From: Mesotaenium endlicherianum
Lineage: Eukaryota > Streptophyta > Zygnematophyceae > Zygnematales > Mesotaeniaceae
Assembly: GCA_009602735.1 (NCBI GenBank)
Contig: WELA01011855.1
Span: 341,272 to 405,271 of the forward strand
Direction of reading: 5' to 3'
Length of the DNA stretch: 64,000 nucleotides
The position numbers were made by a program, and so were the translations under genes. This document shows, piece after piece, positions 47,099 through 58,600 of the stretch (position 1 is the stretch's first letter; each line of letters begins with the position of its first letter). The notes beneath the pieces are model-generated. The model saw nothing but the letters and a program-made list of their open reading frames with translations. It did not search any database and had not been told where the DNA came from.

Positions 47099-48244
47099 TG
47101 TCATGATTTATTAAGTTGAGGTTGACGTACAAAACCAAGCTCTACGTGTGTGAACCATCAACCTAGGAAGACCAACTTTGCATTGACTTTACGCATCCAT
47201 ATGTTGACCTTCTCAAGATTTCCAAGTCACCAAAGTGTAGTGCGTCGAAGCATCTTCTGAATGGCACCAATTTCGCTTCATTTGGTTAATTATCGAGCGA
47301 GATAGACGCGATCTCGTCCGCACTCCTTTCGGCACCAAGCGAAATCACACCAAATGGCCAACTTGTGACTCAATGCACCCAAAGGTGACAATGTTAACTA
47401 TTCGTGACCCCAAGGACCCCTAGCTTTGTGCGCACAAATCCGCGAGCCCTTTAGACTACATAAGTCTTGCATTTCCATAGTATAAGTGCATCATTGAGGC
47501 TATAACTTGGTGCCTGCATCACCTACTCCTAGAGGAAGCTTCCTCAAGTTTCAGATTCACTTTTGAGGCGCTATCTAGGTAGAACTACCCAAGGCAAGCT
47601 CCACCAATGAGAGACACTTAGCATATTCTACGTGCTTTGCTTTGATTGGTTTGAGTTATGCTTAGCCTATAGGAGTGCTAGTACATGCCTTGTACACATT
47701 AGTGGACATAGGAGAGCCTCCTAGAGTGACTGCATGCATTGGATCCGCCGCATATGACGCCAGGTTTTCAGGAGTATAAGTGCTAGAGATGTCCCTAGAG
47801 GAACATCTTTTTAGAAGTCCCATTATGCCAGTTGTAAGTCACAGAGATTATCAGTAAGCTTACACTTTTATCTCTTGTGTTTTCAGGACCACTTAGTCTC
47901 TCTCTTGTGAAGAGCAAGCCTTGCTGGCTTCCAATCACTAGAAGAACTTCACAAGTGGTGAGCAAAGTCACAACTTATACCCCCTGCCATAGGACTACTC
48001 TTGAAGATCATGTTGTGCTTCCAGTGATCTTTTGGGCCAGACTTCATTAGTTGTTTTCCTACCAGATTACAGTCTTGAGGTGCTCACTCTGGAGAGTACA
48101 CACACCTTAATTAAAACATTTGACGCGTGACTATCGTTTGGCTATAAAGCCACATATATTATAGACTTCATTGCAGCAAAGCCTGCTTGCATATTATGCA
48201 TTGCTTGTGTCATTGATACGCACCCGACCTCCTATCGCACAACA
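47099..48244 (+). repeat. 3' LTR of element E (about 1.15 kb)
   Basis: Begins TGTCATGATTTATT and ends in CA (cgcacaaca). It matches the LTR of element F along its length but is clearly more diverged, so E is the older insertion. Its last ~130 bp repeat the segment before the LTR. Confidence 0.78.
48140..48151 (+). promoter_or_regulatory. TATA-like element in the LTR tail of element E
   Basis: The 12-bp palindrome-like ggctataaagcc occurs in all four copies of this segment (47005, 48140, 59214, 60365), about 95-105 bp before the segment end. That position suits a core promoter followed by a short R-U5. Confidence 0.6.
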
Positions 48245-51200
48245 ATGGTTCTTTAGCCCATATTCCAGGCACAATCAAGTTACCGCTTGAGGTGCAGTCA
48301 TCCCATGGCAACGAAAAGTTCTACGTCACAAACTTGCCCGATGGTGTTGATGCAATTTTGGGTAACACTTGGCTTACGCAAACAAGGGCATTGTTGGACT
48401 ACGGTCAACATACATGCAGTGTTCGCAAGAAGGGTCACAAGATCACTCTTCGCTCTCTTAAGCCCGAAATGGACTTAGAAGGTCCTAAGAGGACTCTTCT
48501 TTTGTCCGTTAAGCAAGCTCGGCGCTTGGCAAAGCGAGGTCAACATGTTTTCTACGAATTACTGAGACAAGCACCCTCAGAGGTTTCCACTAAGTTCTTT
48601 ACGAAAGAACCGATGTTAGAAACCCCTGATCATGTGGCGACCCTCACGACGGAACTGTCTGCTCTTTTGCAGAAGTATAAGTTTGTGTTCCCACCTGATA
48701 TACCAGCCGGGTTACCACCTGATCGGGGTATAAAGCATACAATCCCTCTTGTTCCTGATGCTCAACCGACTTGGCGACCCATATATTGCTTAAGCCCGTT
48801 GGAGCTCCAGGAAATGAAGGACCAAATAACCGACTTTCTAGCCAAAGGATGGATTGAGCCGAGCTCGTCTCCATTCGGGGCGCCCATACTCTTTGTTCAA
48901 AAGAAAGATGGACCCTACGTATGTACATTGATTATTGTGCGTTGAACAATATTACGGTCAAGAACCGCTATTCGTTGCCTCGCATTGATGATTTGTTTGA
49001 TTCGTTACAGGGAGCATGCGTGTTCTCCTCACTTGATCTAGCCCGGGGCTATCATCAAATTCGAATCACACCGGAAGACGTTCCCAAGACAGCGTTTCGG
49101 ACGCCTATTGGTCACTTCCAATACAAAGTTCTTAGTTTTGGACTTACCAATGCACCGGCGACATCCCAAAGCACAATGACATGTTTAGACCGTACTTGGG
49201 TAAGTTCGTCCAGGTTTACCTCGACAATATCCTTGTCTATTCAAAATCAGAGGCCGAGCATTACAAGCACCTCGAGTTGGGTGTTGCAAATCCTCCGTGA
49301 GCAACAGCTGTACGCTAAGCTCAAAAAGTGTTCCTTCCTAAAGGATGAACTGTTGTACCTCGGACATGTAGTGGGTTCAAAAGGGGTGCGCCCTGACCCA
49401 GCCAAGATTGCGTGTGTCGCGGATTGGCTAGTCCCGAAAGATGTACATACCGTCCGTTCATTCCTTGGGTTTGCAAATTACTTTTGTAAGTTCATGCAAG
49501 GCCATTCAGTATTGGCAGCGCCACTCACTGCTCTGACCAGGAAAGATGTGCCGTTCATTTGGAATGAAACCACACAACTTGCGTTTGAGCGCATTTCGTA
49601 TGCCCTCACTCATGCGCCAATTCTCTCATTAGCCGATCTCGACTTGCCTTACGAGGTAGTGGCGGATGCGTCTGGTGTTGGGATCGGGGCTGTCTTGCTG
49701 CAAGCAGGCAAGCCTATCAGTTTTGAGAGACGAAAGCTGACCCCTGCCGAACAAAATTACTCTACAATAGAGCAGGAGCTCTGGGCAGTCATATATGCTT
49801 TAAAACTTTGGCGATGTTATTTGGAAGGCTGCGAGGGTTTGACAGTGGTTACGGATCACTGCCCAAATACCTTCTTTCAAATTCAGCCAACGCAACGCTG
49901 TCAAGGCGACAGACGAGGTGGTCTGAGTTCTTACAACGATTCCACTTTAACTGGGCGTATCGCCCTGGTCGCACTAATTCGAATTCCTCAGCGTAACTTG
50001 CTGCTGGGGACCGTTGCGGGCGTTAAAAGAACAAAATGGTCAGGCTTCGAGGGCCGCCACCCTTGATTCTGCTGTACCCCCCCAGACGTCCGACGCACAA
50101 CCGCCTGGTGACGCGGGCACACCCTGTTTGGATAGCGCGCATAACTCGGAATCACTTGACCTGCATCAACCGTTTCACGAGGGCTATCTCAAAGATCCGT
50201 TTTTCCTAGGTCTCCAGGGTACTGGCTTGAACGGTGCAGCCATAAACGATGGACAGTATGGACAAAAGGAATGATCACTCAAACTATACATTTGAGCAGG
50301 GTTTTTGAAGCGCATGACTCTCCTTACTTGGGTCATCATGGTATTACCAAAACCAGTCAAGCGTTGCACCGAGGGTACACGTGGCCGTCCCTCAAGGTTG
50401 ATGTTGCTGAGTACATGACTAATTGTGCGACTTGCCAGAGGAACAAGCCGAGCAATTTGTTGCCGGCTGGGAAGTTGCATCCCTTGGAACTTGCGGGTGC
50501 CCCGTGGGAAAGCATTAGCCTCGACTTTGTCGTTGAATTGCCTACCACCGAAAGGGGACACAATGGGGTGTTCACGATCGTCGATCGTTTCACTAAGATG
50601 GTTCACTTTGTGGCCACTAAACCATGGCTTGATGCCATTGAGACCGCTCGTTTCTTCATGGATCACGTGTTCAAGTTACATGGTATGCCGAAAGAGATCA
50701 TAAGTGATCGTGATAGTAGATTTACGAGTCACTTCTGGCAGGAAGTTTGCTCGCATTTCGGCACGAAACTTAAGATGTCGACCAGCTTCCATCCTCAGAC
50801 CGATGGCCAGACAGAACGAATGAACCGCGTTCTTCAGCAATTTCTTAGGCATTATGTGAATCCTCGCCATGACAACTGGGATACCCTCCTTTCAGTTGCC
50901 GAGTTCGTCGTAAATAATGCTTACCAGGAAAGTGTTAAGAAGACTCCGTTTTTCCTTAACAATAGTAGACACCCGCACACTCCGCTGGCGGTTGTCGTTT
51001 CCCGTCAGATGGGGGTGTCTAACATGAGAGTACCAAGTGCACGCCAATTTGTCCACTCTCTTCAAGCGGTGCACAAACAAGCAAAGTTGGCTTTGGCAGC
51101 CGCCCGGGACCGGCAGAAGAAGTTTGCTGATACGCACAGGAAAGAGTTGAGTTTTGATATCGGCAATAAATACTTTTGCAAACTAAAAACTTGAAACTCC

Positions 51201-51672
51201 AACACCCAGGAAAGCGCAAGCTTCTGCTCGCTGGGTAGGCCCTTTTATTGTTAGCGCAAAGATTGGACCTGTTGCCTACCGACTGGATTGGCCTAAATCC
51301 ATGGGGCGAACGCATCCTGTGTTCCATGTCAGTTTACTAAAGTTGTTTAGGTCTGATGGCCGCTATCAGCCACAAGCACCGGAATTGGAACTCGAACAAG
51401 ATGACATAGCCTGGGATGTAGAGGAGGTCATTGGACATCGCTACACCCGTCATAAGCCTCTACGCGTGGAACTTTTGATTAAGTGGCTCGACTACGATTC
51501 CAGTTGGAATTCGTATGAACCGCAGGACGAAATCCTACATAATTGTAGCGACCTCGTACAACAGTATTGGTTACGATGGGCTAAAGCTCAGCAGCTTTGT
51601 ACCACGGCAGGTGTGCTACCTGGTACAAGTCGTAAGCCAAGGAACAAACGCAAAAGGGACGCGGCCAAATAA
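48245..51672 (+). mobile_element. Element I: Ty3/gypsy chromovirus fragment, protease to chromodomain
   Basis: Begins directly after the LTR of element E, inside protease-region sequence (V-D-A-I-L-G-N-T-W-L near 48345), with no gag or LTR of its own. Reverse transcriptase runs about 48780-49450 and RNase H to about 49960 (V-A-D-A-S-G-V-G-I-G near 49660). The integrase zinc head is near 50310-50450 and its core about 50500-50900. A chromodomain (I-K-W-L-D-Y-D-S-S-W-N-S-Y-E-P) is near 51405-51570. The integrase part is the least interrupted. It is a third chromovirus lineage, distinct from A and B. Broken, with several interruptions. Element E may originally have inserted into it. Confidence 0.87.
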
Positions 51673-51810
51673 TCGCTCTTTTCCGTCACAGCGGCACCGG
51701 CTGCGTCGATACCTGCGGTCACGAAGACGGCCATTCTGGCCTGCTGTGCTCGCACGCTGCCCCTTGGCATCCGCGCAGCCATCAGCAGCGCAGGCCGCGA
51801 GCACACGCTC

Positions 51811-54800
51811 GTGGCAGCCGCGGGGCAAACCACGGTGGCACAGAAACGCGCCGGACCGGATCAGGGTCGCCGTACGGAGGAGTCGCCGCGCCTGCCCCGA
51901 TCTTTTCGCGCGCTGGAGACGCCTACAGCGCCAGTGGCGACCGCGCCGCACGCGCTTGCATCACCAATGGTCACGGTGCAGCTCAGCGCCGAGGTCATCT
52001 CGTTGGCACTACACCGCATGCCGGCGGTGTCCTTTGCCGAGCTTGGCGTGTCCATGGAGGCTACGCGGCAGGCAGCCCAGCTGCTGCTCCAGTCTCGCAG
52101 TGCCGCTTCCCGCGCCTCCAACGGCAGGCCGTCTTCCGACGCCTTAGCCGCAATGCGAGCCGCACCCGCGCGACCTGCGCATGAGCGCAGGATGATCAGC
52201 ACCCCTAACGCCGCATTTTTGGATAATTCGCAGGGGATCGTGCTGGTCAACACTCAGGCCCCGCAGCGCATCAACTTTGACACTGGAGCGCAGCCGGTCC
52301 TCATCAGCCTCCGCTACTTCCGCCAGCTGGGGCTGTCTTCAGCCAACTTGGAAGACTCGCCCACGCGCATCAACACCGCGGCCGGCACTTCCGAGTCCGT
52401 CACCGGGCGCACGCGACTGGCACAGCTCTTCACGCTTCGCCCAGGCACGCCAGATGAGACAACCATCCACCGGCATGCGTTGGTCACCCCATCGGAGACC
52501 TTCGACGTTCTTTTGGGACAGGACGTTCTCTTTCCCATCGGTGCCGCAGTCGACAACTGGGCAAAGCGAGTCTTCTATCGGCCCGACTGGCGATCAGGAG
52601 GGACCCGCACGGCGTCCCTGCCACTCGACATTGTCGACCGGTGCCCCGCAGTGACCGCCCTCTATGGCTTCATGGCCCTTGACGACGATCGGCCAGTGGT
52701 TCAGACCGATAAGGGAGAACCCGAAGAGGATGACGTTTTCGTGGGCGTCGATTTGCTTGAGCCACAAGACGAGGAGCCCGACCTACCCATGGCAGAGCTG
52801 CACCTTACGCCCCAGGAGCAGGCCGCGTTTTTGACCGCTCAGGCCAAGGAGCAGGTGCGCATCGCCGCGGCACATACAGCCATGATGAGGCAGATGGCCG
52901 CCGATGCCGCTCAGGCCCACACACATGCAGCTGCCGCTGTCAGTTTGGCCGCACGCGCCCACGAAGCAGCCTTGGCCGCCGCAGCCGTATCTCGACCTCA
53001 GCAGGCTGCCTCTAGCGGTCCCTCAGCCCGTTCCGACATCCGGGTGCGCCACGACGTGCCTGTGGGTGTCCGCTTGGAGTACCGCATGGCCTCTTGGTCT
53101 TTGTCCCCTGCACCATCGCACCGCACAGGCGACTCTTGGCCTCGCACTACAGCATCAAAGGAGGAGGCCATGCGACAGGCCGCTTACCCTGGCAGGTCCG
53201 ACGATGAGTCCTTGGAGAGCACCAAGGAGGACGAGGAAGAACTCTGGGAGGAGCTACCTCCAGAGTTTTCCGAGGAGCCCACGCCGCCGCCTTCAGAGGA
53301 GCCCCCGCCTCCTACTCCAACAACTCGCACGCGGCGCAAGTCTACGGGCCCGCCAGGCTTCCGCGATCTTCCACATGAGGCCGCAGCAGAGTCTGGCGGG
53401 ATTCCCCGAGACGCAGCCGGTCCTAGCCGACCGCAGCAACACGACTGCTCCACTAGCAGTAAGTGCCTCACCACGCACTTATTTGCCTCCGCTAGAGCTG
53501 CCCGCCCTGCCTCCAGCTCCGCAGAGACGCACCCCTCAGCGTCCGCGTCTCCGCACGCAGCTCCGCTACGGCTCACACCCCTACGCAGCAGTATCCTCGG
53601 GTCCCCGCGGACAGGCCCGTCCCCTTACGCAGGTCCGCCGCTACGGCATGCCCACCGCACGTGGCCTACCGACACGCACGCCCAGGGTACCTCTCTGCGC
53701 AGGCAGCCCAGGGGTTCCTGCGAGGTAACACCGCTTCAGGAGGAGCGGCATACCCAAAAGCTCACTCCGCTGCGCACCGCGCGGAAGATCACTCCCCTCC
53801 GCGAGACAAGGGCTTGCTCCGTAACCCCGCCATACGACGAGACCCGTGAGCGCGGCACCACGCCGCCCTACCGCGCGCAACCCGACGACGGCGACACGCA
53901 GTCTTCCTTGATGCACACCCATGGCGCACTGTACCAGGTCCCTCTTGCCCGCCGCACTTCGGTCCCGCGCAGTCACATCGCAGGAGATGGATCGGGCGGT
54001 TTGCCTCCGCAGAAGGCACCTCGCATTGGCAGCCAATCCTTCGACCGTCACGCGTCTACGACAGCCGCTCGGGAAGAGCTCATGCGCCAACAGCAGCTCG
54101 GCCGCATCTACCTCGCCCCTCGCGCACGGCCTGCGACACATGTCCAGCTGGCACCACGGCAGCCAGTGCGCGCACGGCAGGTGGCAGACAGCCCCAAACA
54201 CTCGGCCTGCACTATTCCCGTGCAGTCAGTACTGCGCGAGCACCAGCGCGAGTACTTCGACCCGCACCCGTTCATGCCGCAGCGCACCGTCATGGACCAG
54301 CTGGCCTATGCTGCCTCGCACCGCGACAGCCAGTACGAGCGAGATCGATGGCAGCTGCTGTGCGTCCGTGCTGCACAGGCTCAGGTCCTGCCTGTTCCTT
54401 GCGAGGCCCTGCAGGACGCACGAGCCCGCTGGCGTACCTATCAGGCGCACGCTCGCAACGGGAGTCCGCAGCCCCTCGCAGACCGCATTCCCGGGCTCAC
54501 CCTCAACTACGCCAGGCAGGCCGTGGCCTCGCTCCGCATGGCGCCGCATCAGCACAGCCCACAGCGTACCTATCCGCCACCAGCCGAGCCCGGGGACGCC
54601 GCCAAGGGGTGCAGGATGCTGCCCACGCCGATCTTCACCGATCAATTCGACGAGAAGCCTGGCGGTATCGTCTTAGTGGAGCTCTTCGCTGGCATCGCGA
54701 CAGGCCTGCTGGCCACCTTGCAGGCCGGCATTGCCGTGCGCCGCTACGTCTATGTGGATCCCGACGCAGAGGCCCAGCAGGTGGCTCGGCGCCAGATGGA

Positions 54801-55638
54801 CCTGTGTCACGAGCGCTTTCCTGACCTCTTCCCTGCGCACGCTTTCCGCCGTGCACAAACGGACTGGCCCATGGACATCCGCGACATTAGTACAAAGCAC
54901 GTCACGCGTCTTGGGCCCATCGACCTGGTCATCGCAGGCTGGGAGTGTCAGGATTTCTCCAGGGCAGGGACCGGTGGCGCCCTTGCGGACCCCCGCACTG
55001 CGCTCTTTTGGCACCTGCTCCGCGTCCTCAACATGATTGAGGATTGCCAGCCTCCCCACACTCTCACATGGGTGCTGGAGAACGTGGCCGCGCGCTTCGA
55101 TCTACGCGCGCACGTCCATGCCAACTTTGCCCTCTGCAGCAGCTACGTCGGTCGCGAGGCCGTCATTGACGCTGCCCAGATTGGCTCCTTCGCGCACCGC
55201 GTCCGCGCATACTTCACCAACCTGGCCATGCCAGGCACACTCGAGGCTCTAGTTGCAGCCCACCCACGCCACATGCGCAACGTGGACTCTATTCTGGACG
55301 GCCCTCGCCTCGCACAGCGCGTGACGACTATGCCTCACCCCTCCATGGCGCAGTGTGAGGTACTCCATAACGTCACGCGGGCTCTCCCCACCTTCGTCAG
55401 CCGCTTCGACAGCGACGCCTACGTGGGGGCCGCGCGCGGCATGGTCATCGACCTCGAGACATACATGTTTGACCGCCCTCGCCCTACGGAGATGGAGCGT
55501 GCCATGGGCTTCCCGCCGCATTTGACCCAGGTGGATGGCATCACCAAAGTCAACCGCATTCGTCTCCTCGGCCAGGCCATTGATGCCAACGTCCTCACAT
55601 GGATCCTGCTACAGACGCAGGCCTTGACGCCCCTCTAG
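51811..55638 (+). CDS. Element F polyprotein N-terminal part: protease and DNMT3-like methyltransferase (1275 codons, open)
   Basis: Residues 1-~130: tail of gag-like Ala-rich sequence. Aspartic protease: F-D-T-G-A-Q-P at ~156-162, then L-L-G-Q-D-V-L-F. A conserved segment of unknown role follows (A-L-Y-G-F-M-A-L-D-D, ~285-300), then an Ala/Glu/Pro-rich linker. T-P-L-R type motifs occupy ~635-690, and another unknown segment follows. Methyltransferase, ~949-1275: V-E-L-F-A-G-I-A-T-G (~955), W-E-C-Q-D-F-S with the catalytic Cys at 1046, L-E-N-V (~1090), F-A-H-R-V-R-A-Y-F-T-N-L, and E-M-E-R-A-M-G-F-P-P-H near the end. Unpermuted DNMT3-like order. It would methylate cytosine C5 using SAM, perhaps on the element's own DNA (inference). 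The first ATG is used; the frame may begin earlier in sequence lost at the left junction. Confidence 0.88.
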   Translation: MAAAGQTTVAQKRAGPDQGRRTEESPRLPRSFRALETPTAPVATAPHALASPMVTVQLSAEVISLALHRMPAVSFAELGVSMEATRQAAQLLLQSRSAASRASNGRPSSDALAAMRAAPARPAHERRMISTPNAAFLDNSQGIVLVNTQAPQRINFDTGAQPVLISLRYFRQLGLSSANLEDSPTRINTAAGTSESVTGRTRLAQLFTLRPGTPDETTIHRHALVTPSETFDVLLGQDVLFPIGAAVDNWAKRVFYRPDWRSGGTRTASLPLDIVDRCPAVTALYGFMALDDDRPVVQTDKGEPEEDDVFVGVDLLEPQDEEPDLPMAELHLTPQEQAAFLTAQAKEQVRIAAAHTAMMRQMAADAAQAHTHAAAAVSLAARAHEAALAAAAVSRPQQAASSGPSARSDIRVRHDVPVGVRLEYRMASWSLSPAPSHRTGDSWPRTTASKEEAMRQAAYPGRSDDESLESTKEDEEELWEELPPEFSEEPTPPPSEEPPPPTPTTRTRRKSTGPPGFRDLPHEAAAESGGIPRDAAGPSRPQQHDCSTSSKCLTTHLFASARAARPASSSAETHPSASASPHAAPLRLTPLRSSILGSPRTGPSPYAGPPLRHAHRTWPTDTHAQGTSLRRQPRGSCEVTPLQEERHTQKLTPLRTARKITPLRETRACSVTPPYDETRERGTTPPYRAQPDDGDTQSSLMHTHGALYQVPLARRTSVPRSHIAGDGSGGLPPQKAPRIGSQSFDRHASTTAAREELMRQQQLGRIYLAPRARPATHVQLAPRQPVRARQVADSPKHSACTIPVQSVLREHQREYFDPHPFMPQRTVMDQLAYAASHRDSQYERDRWQLLCVRAAQAQVLPVPCEALQDARARWRTYQAHARNGSPQPLADRIPGLTLNYARQAVASLRMAPHQHSPQRTYPPPAEPGDAAKGCRMLPTPIFTDQFDEKPGGIVLVELFAGIATGLLATLQAGIAVRRYVYVDPDAEAQQVARRQMDLCHERFPDLFPAHAFRRAQTDWPMDIRDISTKHVTRLGPIDLVIAGWECQDFSRAGTGGALADPRTALFWHLLRVLNMIEDCQPPHTLTWVLENVAARFDLRAHVHANFALCSSYVGREAVIDAAQIGSFAHRVRAYFTNLAMPGTLEALVAAHPRHMRNVDSILDGPRLAQRVTTMPHPSMAQCEVLHNVTRALPTFVSRFDSDAYVGAARGMVIDLETYMFDRPRPTEMERAMGFPPHLTQVDGITKVNRIRLLGQAIDANVLTWILLQTQALTPL
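53715..53865 (+). repeat. Short linear motif repeats ahead of the methyltransferase, element F
   Basis: Encodes E-V-T-P-L-Q, K-L-T-P-L-R, K-I-T-P-L-R and S-V-T-P-P-Y within about 40 residues, matching the array of element E in place and spacing style. Confidence 0.75.
54655..55638 (+). other. DNMT3-like C5 methyltransferase domain within the element F frame
   Basis: Domain span inside the open frame described above. All the motif groups I, IV, VI, VIII and IX-X can be read without interruption in this copy. Both this copy and element E have W-E-C-Q in motif IV where most C5 methyltransferases have P-C-Q or P-C-N; the shared form suggests a family trait. Confidence 0.88.
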
Positions 55639-55659
55639 GCCGAGGCACAACACCCCGAG

Positions 55660-58600
55660 ATGGAGCAGTCTTACACCCAGATGGATCGAGACTCTGACGC
55701 GGACGACGGTCGCCCACCTCCCGGCACAGCCTGGCGTTCTCAACGCAAAGGTCCTGGGCCCCCGGCGCCCTTCCGTCCTCGCTCGCCGGCCGCACATGAT
55801 TCAGACGCCAATTCTGGTTTGCTGGGGGGGGGCAGGAGGCGAGAAGAGTGCTCACAGCGACCCAGGGAGTTCCGGTCGCCATTTCTTTTTCCTCGCTTAC
55901 GTTCTCAGGCAGGTATGCCAGGGCAGCTTGCGGCAGCTGCCAAGGAGGCAGCACCTACGGCAGGACGCGCGCAGACAGCTGCAGGGCAGGTGACGCCGGC
56001 AGCACCACAGTTCACGCCAGCAGCAGGTTAAGAGGCGCCAGCTGCGAGGCACGAGTCTCCACCAGCTGCCCCTACATGGAAGCTGGGGGGGCTCTCATCG
56101 AGGCCCAGGCCGCACAGCTGACGGCACTGCTGGATGAGAGACGCAGTGTCAGCTTTGCCAGCGGCATGCACGACCTTGGACGCTACAAGGGGGACCCCAT
56201 GCGGATTCCTCTCACGACACAGGAGCCTATCTTTCTCAAGCGTTATCGCTACAGTCACTTTGAGGATGGCCTGATTGGCACGCAGACGGGCAAGCTAGAG
56301 GACAGCAAGCTCATCAGGGAGTTGTCCTCGCGCTACGCTGCGCCCACAGTGATGCCAGCCAAGAAGGACGCCTCGGGTAACTGGTCCAAAAAGAGGATGT
56401 GCGGTGACTATCGTCGGCTGAACGAGGTCACCGAGCAGGACAGATATCCCATGCCAACACCCGATGAGATCTTCAATGACATTGGCACCTGCACTTGGTT
56501 CTTAGTGTTGGACCTGCCAGAGCTTCAACCAGATTCCCATCGCCAAGGAGGATCAGCATAAGACGGCGTTCTGGGAAGCACAGCGTCTCTACGAGTGGGT
56601 AGTGATGCCCTTTGGGTTGAAGAACGCGCCTGCCACCTTTCAGAGGGTCATGGACAAGGAGCTGGCCAGTCTGCCCTTTGCACGGTGTTACATCGATGAC
56701 GTGCTCGTCTACAGTGAGACGTTTGAGGAGCACGTGGCTCACGTCACTGCTGTGTTGGAGCGCTTGGAGAACGCAGGGCTCAAGTGCCATCCTGGCAAGT
56801 GAACCTTTGGGACCCGAGAGGTGGAGTACCTCGGACACGTGCTCTCTTCCAGTGGCTTGGCTCCCCAGCTAGCCAAGATCTCGGCCATCACGGGCATTCC
56901 GCCACCCATTGATCTCTCACAGCTGCGCGCCTTCCTTGGCATTACCAACTACTACCGGCGCTTCGTGCCCGGCTTCAGCGAGTTGGCTAAGCCGCTCAAC
57001 GACTTGCTGAGGAAGGGCGTCGCCTACGTGTGGGGGCCTGAGTAGCAAGCGGCGTTTGACAAACTCAAGGAGCTCTTGGTGAGCGCTCTTGTGCTACGAC
57101 GGCCTGACTATGGGAAGCCCTTCATCCTGCACACCGACTGGTCGCAGGCAGGCCTTGGGGCGGTGTTGGTACAGGAGCACAACGGCTTCAAGCATGTGGT
57201 GGCCTACGCCAGCCGCAGCAACAACCGCGCGGAGGGCAACTACGGCTCCTATGAGGGGGAGTGCTTGGCGGCAGTCTGGGCCATCGTCCACTTCAGGCAC
57301 TACCTTTACGGCACCCAATTCCGCTTGGTCACTGACCATCAGCCGCTCAAGTGGCTCATGACGTCGGAGCGCTTGACCGGCAAGTACGCGCGGTGGGCCC
57401 TTATCCTGCAGGAGTACACTTTTGACGTGCACCATCGCCCGGGCTCGACCAACATGGACGCCGACGGCCTCAGCCGCAACCCCCTGCCCTCCTTAAGGGA
57501 CCTCTTAGTGGCTCAACATGACGAGGATGAGCCAGTGGCCTGGCACGCGGCGGCGTACCTCGCCTTCACCGTCGACGGCTACGTGCGGCCCGCGGGGCTC
57601 ACTAACCTCAACATGGTGACGGTTACCACTCGGCGACTCGCTCTGACTGCAGCAGAGGAGCAGGATACCTCGCAGCGCGGGCCCGAGGACATGTGGGACA
57701 ACGCCCCCGTCCTTCATTACGTCACCACCAAGGAGGTGGCACTTGGTGTCACCTCGAGGGAGCGCGACCGCATCCTCAAGCGCAGCCGCGACTTTGTCTT
57801 CATAGACGGGCGCATGCGACGAGTGATGGCGAACGGCTCCGTCCTCGTGGTGCCTGAGCCAACCATACGCAGGCAGCTGGTGCGCCGTGTGCACGAGGCA
57901 TTGGGGCACTTTGGTGTCAAGCGCACCCTCAGCCTTCTTCAGGCTGAGTACTGGTGGCACGGCATGACTAAGGTCGTGGCCGATGCCGTCAGCAGCTGCT
58001 CGCTCTGCGACCGCGTGCGCTCGAGCTTCACCGCTCGCACAGTCGCTCTCAGCCCTCTCCCAACTCAGGGGCTGTTCTACAGGTGGTCGCTCGAGTTGGC
58101 GGGGGAGCTGCCCAAGTCTCGCCGAGGCAACCTCTATGTCTTGGTGAAGATTGAGCACATGTCCAAGTGGATCAAGCTCGTGCCTTTGCCCAGCAAGGCC
58201 AATGAGGGGATCGCACAGGCCTTCATTGATCAGGTCCTTAGCCGCTTCCGTGGCTGCGCAGAAGTGCTGACCGACCAGGGCAAGGAGTTCCAGGGCTGCT
58301 TCCAGACGATACTGGAGCGCTCTATGATCAACCACCGCACCACCTCCTGCGATCACCCACACTGACGGCCTTGCAGAGCGCATGGTGCAGACCGTCAAGC
58401 TTGGGTTATGGAAGTACTGTCTTGCCCACGACAGCACCCACTGGGACGACGCACTCCCGTGGCTGGCCATGGGGTACAGGTTCAGTAAGCAGGCCTCATT
58501 GGCCTCGCATTCTGCCTACTTTCTCCTCTACGGCCGCCAACCAAACCTGCCCGCAGCAGCCAGGATCGTGGCCAAGAACGTCTTGGACTTGGACAGTCCC

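Larger units (their letters stand above)
40421..48244 (+). mobile_element. Element E: Ty3/gypsy element with a DNA methyltransferase and a PHD finger
   Basis: Order: protease tail, a long linker, a C5-methyltransferase domain (42472-43446), a variable Gln/Ala-rich spacer, reverse transcriptase and RNase H (about 43870-45300), integrase (about 45500-46700), PHD finger (46772-46912), G-run (46964-46973), a 122-bp promoter-bearing segment and a 1.15-kb 3' LTR. The gag and 5' LTR are absent at this place. The element is broken with a handful of interruptions. It is clearly diverged from element F, so the two are separate copies and shared features belong to the family. Confidence 0.9.

Noticed and set aside
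46975-48244. The segment-1 kb-segment structure as a small independent element (TRIM-like)
   Set aside because: The 1-kb body also serves as the 5' LTR at 29794 with gag behind it, and insertion flanks start at the body and end at the second segment, so it fits an LTR of the methyltransferase family better.
54226-54645. Minus-strand open frames inside the methyltransferase elements
   Set aside because: They are shadows in GC-rich coding sequence, with no recognisable motif and no conservation of frame between the two copies.
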